From contig JABUQX010126296.1 of NCBI GenBank assembly GCA_015478945.1, forward strand, positions 15,001 to 34,562: a stretch of 19,562 nucleotides of DNA, read 5' to 3'. Under the pieces are notes generated by a model. That model was not told the DNA's origin and ran no database searches. It worked only from the letters and a program-made list of their open reading frames with translations. This document shows, piece after piece, positions 17,563 through 19,562 of the stretch. Origin of the DNA: Trachelipus rathkii. Lineage: Eukaryota; Arthropoda; Malacostraca; Isopoda; Trachelipodidae. A program made the translations under genes and the position numbers. Numbering within the stretch: the first letter of the stretch is position 1; every line of letters starts with the position of its first letter.

Positions 17563-17640
17563 AGGACCGGTCTACCGGTAATCAGGAGTGCCTCGTCGCG
17601 AAAAGTCCACGCAACGTGCGCCGGCAGGTTATTACGTAAT
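17563..17640. other. GC-rich island between two TA arrays
   Basis: It carries ACCGGTCTACCGGT (two ACCGGT palindromes) and GTGCGCCGGC. It is not shared with the other islands of the window, and no gene is seen. Confidence 0.4.
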
Positions 17641-17812
17641 TATTATATATATATTATTATAAGCTATATACTACATATATATATATACTAATTATAATAT
17701 AAAATAATATTATATAATATAAATATATATATATATATATATTATATATATTATATTATATATATTATATATATTATACTATATATAATATGATAATATA
17801 ATATATATTAAT
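17641..17812. repeat. (TA)n microsatellite, imperfect
   Basis: A long degenerate TA array of about 170 bp. Confidence 0.92.
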
Positions 17813-18180
17813 TCATTACTATTATAATTTAGTTCATTATTAATATTTTTGGTTTATTTAAATGTTTAAGCCTGTTTCATATTATTTCGTACTTTAATTT
17901 TCTTTGATTATCTATTATTATTATTACTTATTTATTATTATGATTATAAATATTATTATTATGTATTATTATATTATAGTTCATTAATATTTATGAGTAC
18001 GACATAAGCAATATTGAAATGGCAAGTGGTTCTGATGATAAAAATAAGATCTACCGTACATTCATTAACTATTCCAATTTTTTAATTATTTTAAACTCGT
18101 TCGTCAGAAATAGGAAATGAAACGTTTTTATCTATAATTAGGCCTCACTCTCTTTCTTTCTTTCTCCCTCACGTTCTTTG
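17813..18180. other. AT-rich spacer with (ATT)n tract
   Basis: An ATT-rich tract lies at about 17907-17990. The rest is unassigned AT-rich sequence leading into the hAT transposase relic. The part immediately upstream (about 18145-18180) is a CTTT-rich tract and contains no further hAT motif. Confidence 0.5.
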
Positions 18181-18283
18181 TTAAATAATGTTTGTTCAGA
18201 CGAACGAAATAGGCTAACATCTGATCATCTTAATCAGTTAGTATTTTTAGGAGCGTCTAGAGGAGTAAATTTTGATGCGATTT
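18181..18283 (+). pseudogene. hAT transposase C-terminal relic
   Basis: One plus-strand frame reads CSDERNRLTSDHLNQLVFLG followed by ASRGVNFD. [ED]RNRL(T/S)xDHLNQLVFL is the very end of the dimerisation region of hAT transposases, lying after the SERVFSxAG motif. The SERVFS part and everything upstream are missing; a CTTT-rich tract lies there. The right side is cut by a (TA)n array. It is a dead fragment, but it shows that autonomous hAT elements existed in this genome, consistent with the two hAT-type non-autonomous elements at 791-2111 and 4926-5165. Confidence 0.65.
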
Positions 18284-18380
18284 ATAATATATATATATAT
18301 ATAATATATATAATATAATATATAATATATAAATATATATTATATATATATTAGTATATATATACATATAACTATACGTA
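18284..18380. repeat. (TA)n microsatellite
   Basis: TA array immediately after the hAT relic. Confidence 0.92.
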
Positions 18381-18534
18381 TACTATTACCAGATCCTGAG
18401 TCGGGCGGACGGGGGGTGGTCAGGGGGCATGGGCCTCTCCCGATTTAAGTTGTTTTAGACACAAAAGTCATTTTAAGAGTCATATCCGTGGAATAACAGT
18501 TAAGAATCCAGTGGAGGTAAGATGTTTATGTGGA
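18381..18534. other. GC-richer island between TA arrays
   Basis: It starts with a G-rich block (GGGCGGACGGGGGGTGGTCA, then GGGGGCATGGGCC), which resembles the G-rich motif at 385-415. No coding content. Confidence 0.4.
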
Positions 18535-18676
18535 GTATATATATATATCAATAATAAGTATTTAGTGAGTATATATATATATATTAGGTATATATATAAT
18601 ATATTATATATATATAATATATATATATAATATATATATAATATTATATATATATATATAATATAATATATTATAT
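18535..18676. repeat. (TA)n microsatellite
   Basis: TA array with an interruption near 18556-18590. Confidence 0.92.
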
Positions 18677-18883
18677 CAGAGGAACCTTTTTTACTTCATC
18701 TACGAACAGTTATTATTTTCTGACAAATGATTGTGATTCGAAGAAAAAACTTCAGATTTACTTCTAAATTAACAAAAAAAAAAAAAAAATAAGAATAATC
18801 TTACGAAAAATAATATAGCCGCTTGAATATTATTGTGAGCAGTTCAAAAAAGTTACAAATATAAGAAAAACAATTCTTTTGAA
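18677..18883. other. Unassigned AT-rich spacer before copy C
   Basis: It contains a 15-nt A-run near 18775-18789. It differs from copies A and B, where a TA array touches the element end. The true left end of copy C may therefore be diverged or interrupted here. Confidence 0.35.
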
Positions 18884-18994
18884 GGTCAGCGTCTGTTATA
18901 GCCGTCATATGTATCTTAAAAACTATTAATGATACAGAACACGGAATACATGCTTGTGTGGTGAGTATAAAACTGCTTGAAAAGTTCATGCCTG

Positions 18995-19032
<38 letters not shown>

Positions 19033-19562
19033 ATTCTATATCCAAAAACTACAATAGCTACAGCCGAAATGGAATACATTTTTGGAATCCTGGTAAAATC
19101 TCACATAATGAAAATAAAAAAAAAAAAAAAAAAAAATATTGCTTAATAATTAGACGATAATATGATGTGAAGCAAAAATGCCATTTTCAGAGACCTTTTG
19201 ATGGTTTCTCGGTAAAATAAATAGTCTTTTCTATTTAAATTTTTTTTTTATTTTTTATAAAGAATATATAGTTAAATATTGTTTTTGTTTATTTGTTTTT
19301 ATTTTTCGTTTTTTTTTTTTTGTTATCGGAATCACACCTTATATCATATTTAGCACACGCACTACCTGAATGGCAGGAGTCGGGGTCTCTCGGCCTTCCG
19401 GAACCCCCTAAGAGGTAGGACTAATTCCCCCCCTCGGGGAGGAGTCTCCGGAACCCCTCACGATCATCTTATTGGTATTATTTATGATATAGTGATAGTC
19501 GCGGGTATTCACTTCCTCACCCTCTCACCTACGTGAGTAGGTATAGGAAATATCGATCCCAC
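18884..19562 (+). mobile_element. Composite foldback-like element, copy C (cut by window end)
   Basis: The outer module is strongly diverged (about 18884-18994; GTATCTTAAAAACTA and CGGAATACATGCTTG remain) and ends in a 37-nt A-run. The inner module (19032-19130) is well preserved (AAAAACTACAATAGCTACAG, GGAATACATTTTTGGAATCC). Then come the conserved CAGAGACC...AAATAAATAG stretch (19180-19225) and the GC-rich core from about 19366 (CTACCTGAATGGCAGGAGTC onward). The core is diverged towards its end, and the right arm lies outside the window. Confidence 0.72.

Overview
This is a very AT-rich eukaryotic window with no prokaryote-type gene organisation. Almost every long open frame is an artefact of simple repeats. 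Long (TA)n arrays, (ATT)n and (GA)n tracts, CCTAA-type motifs, hAT transposon remnants and decayed Jockey/CR1- and RTE-type LINEs suggest an arthropod, most likely a crustacean such as a decapod. That assignment is inference. I see no operons, RNA genes or CRISPR arrays.

Positions 1-8000 are mostly low-copy-looking intergenic or intronic DNA. Two candidate terminal coding exons lie on the minus strand. The clearer one (6393-6548) encodes the C-terminal half of a histone fold with CENP-A-type residues (EAAEAFL, RVTLF, LARRIRG). It has a plausible splice acceptor, and its stop codon overlaps an AATAAA signal, so it looks like the last exon of a centromeric histone H3 gene. The second (3411-3572) belongs to a protein I do not recognise. 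Two hAT-type non-autonomous transposons sit here: 791-2111 (13-bp termini, 7/8 matching target duplication) and 4926-5165 (17-bp perfect termini, perfect 8-bp duplication, internal 30-bp tandem repeat). The 3' end of an RTE-like LINE lies at about 7020-7480 on the minus strand.

Positions 8000-11300 hold TA/AAT-rich DNA, an unassigned segment, and a badly frameshifted Jockey/CR1-type reverse transcriptase on the minus strand (about 9440-10960). Its conserved blocks can still be followed in order.

Positions 11300-19562 are a mosaic of (TA)n arrays separated by short GC-richer islands. The outstanding structure is a composite repeat seen as two complete copies (about 12819-13745 and 16496-17462), one copy cut by the right window edge (18884 onward) and a scrap at positions 1-30. 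Each complete copy has inverted arms built of two tandem ~100-bp modules, each ending in an A-run. The arms enclose a ~200-bp GC-rich core and an internal (TA)n tract. This resembles a foldback-type non-autonomous element associated with TA microsatellites. Other relics here are a second RTE-like 3' end (11763-12060), a P-loop NTPase fragment (15180-15284), a 377-bp imperfect palindrome (15296-15672) and a hAT transposase C-terminal fragment (18181-18283).

The biologically functional content is probably one or two genes' last exons. The rest is transposon-derived or simple-sequence DNA.
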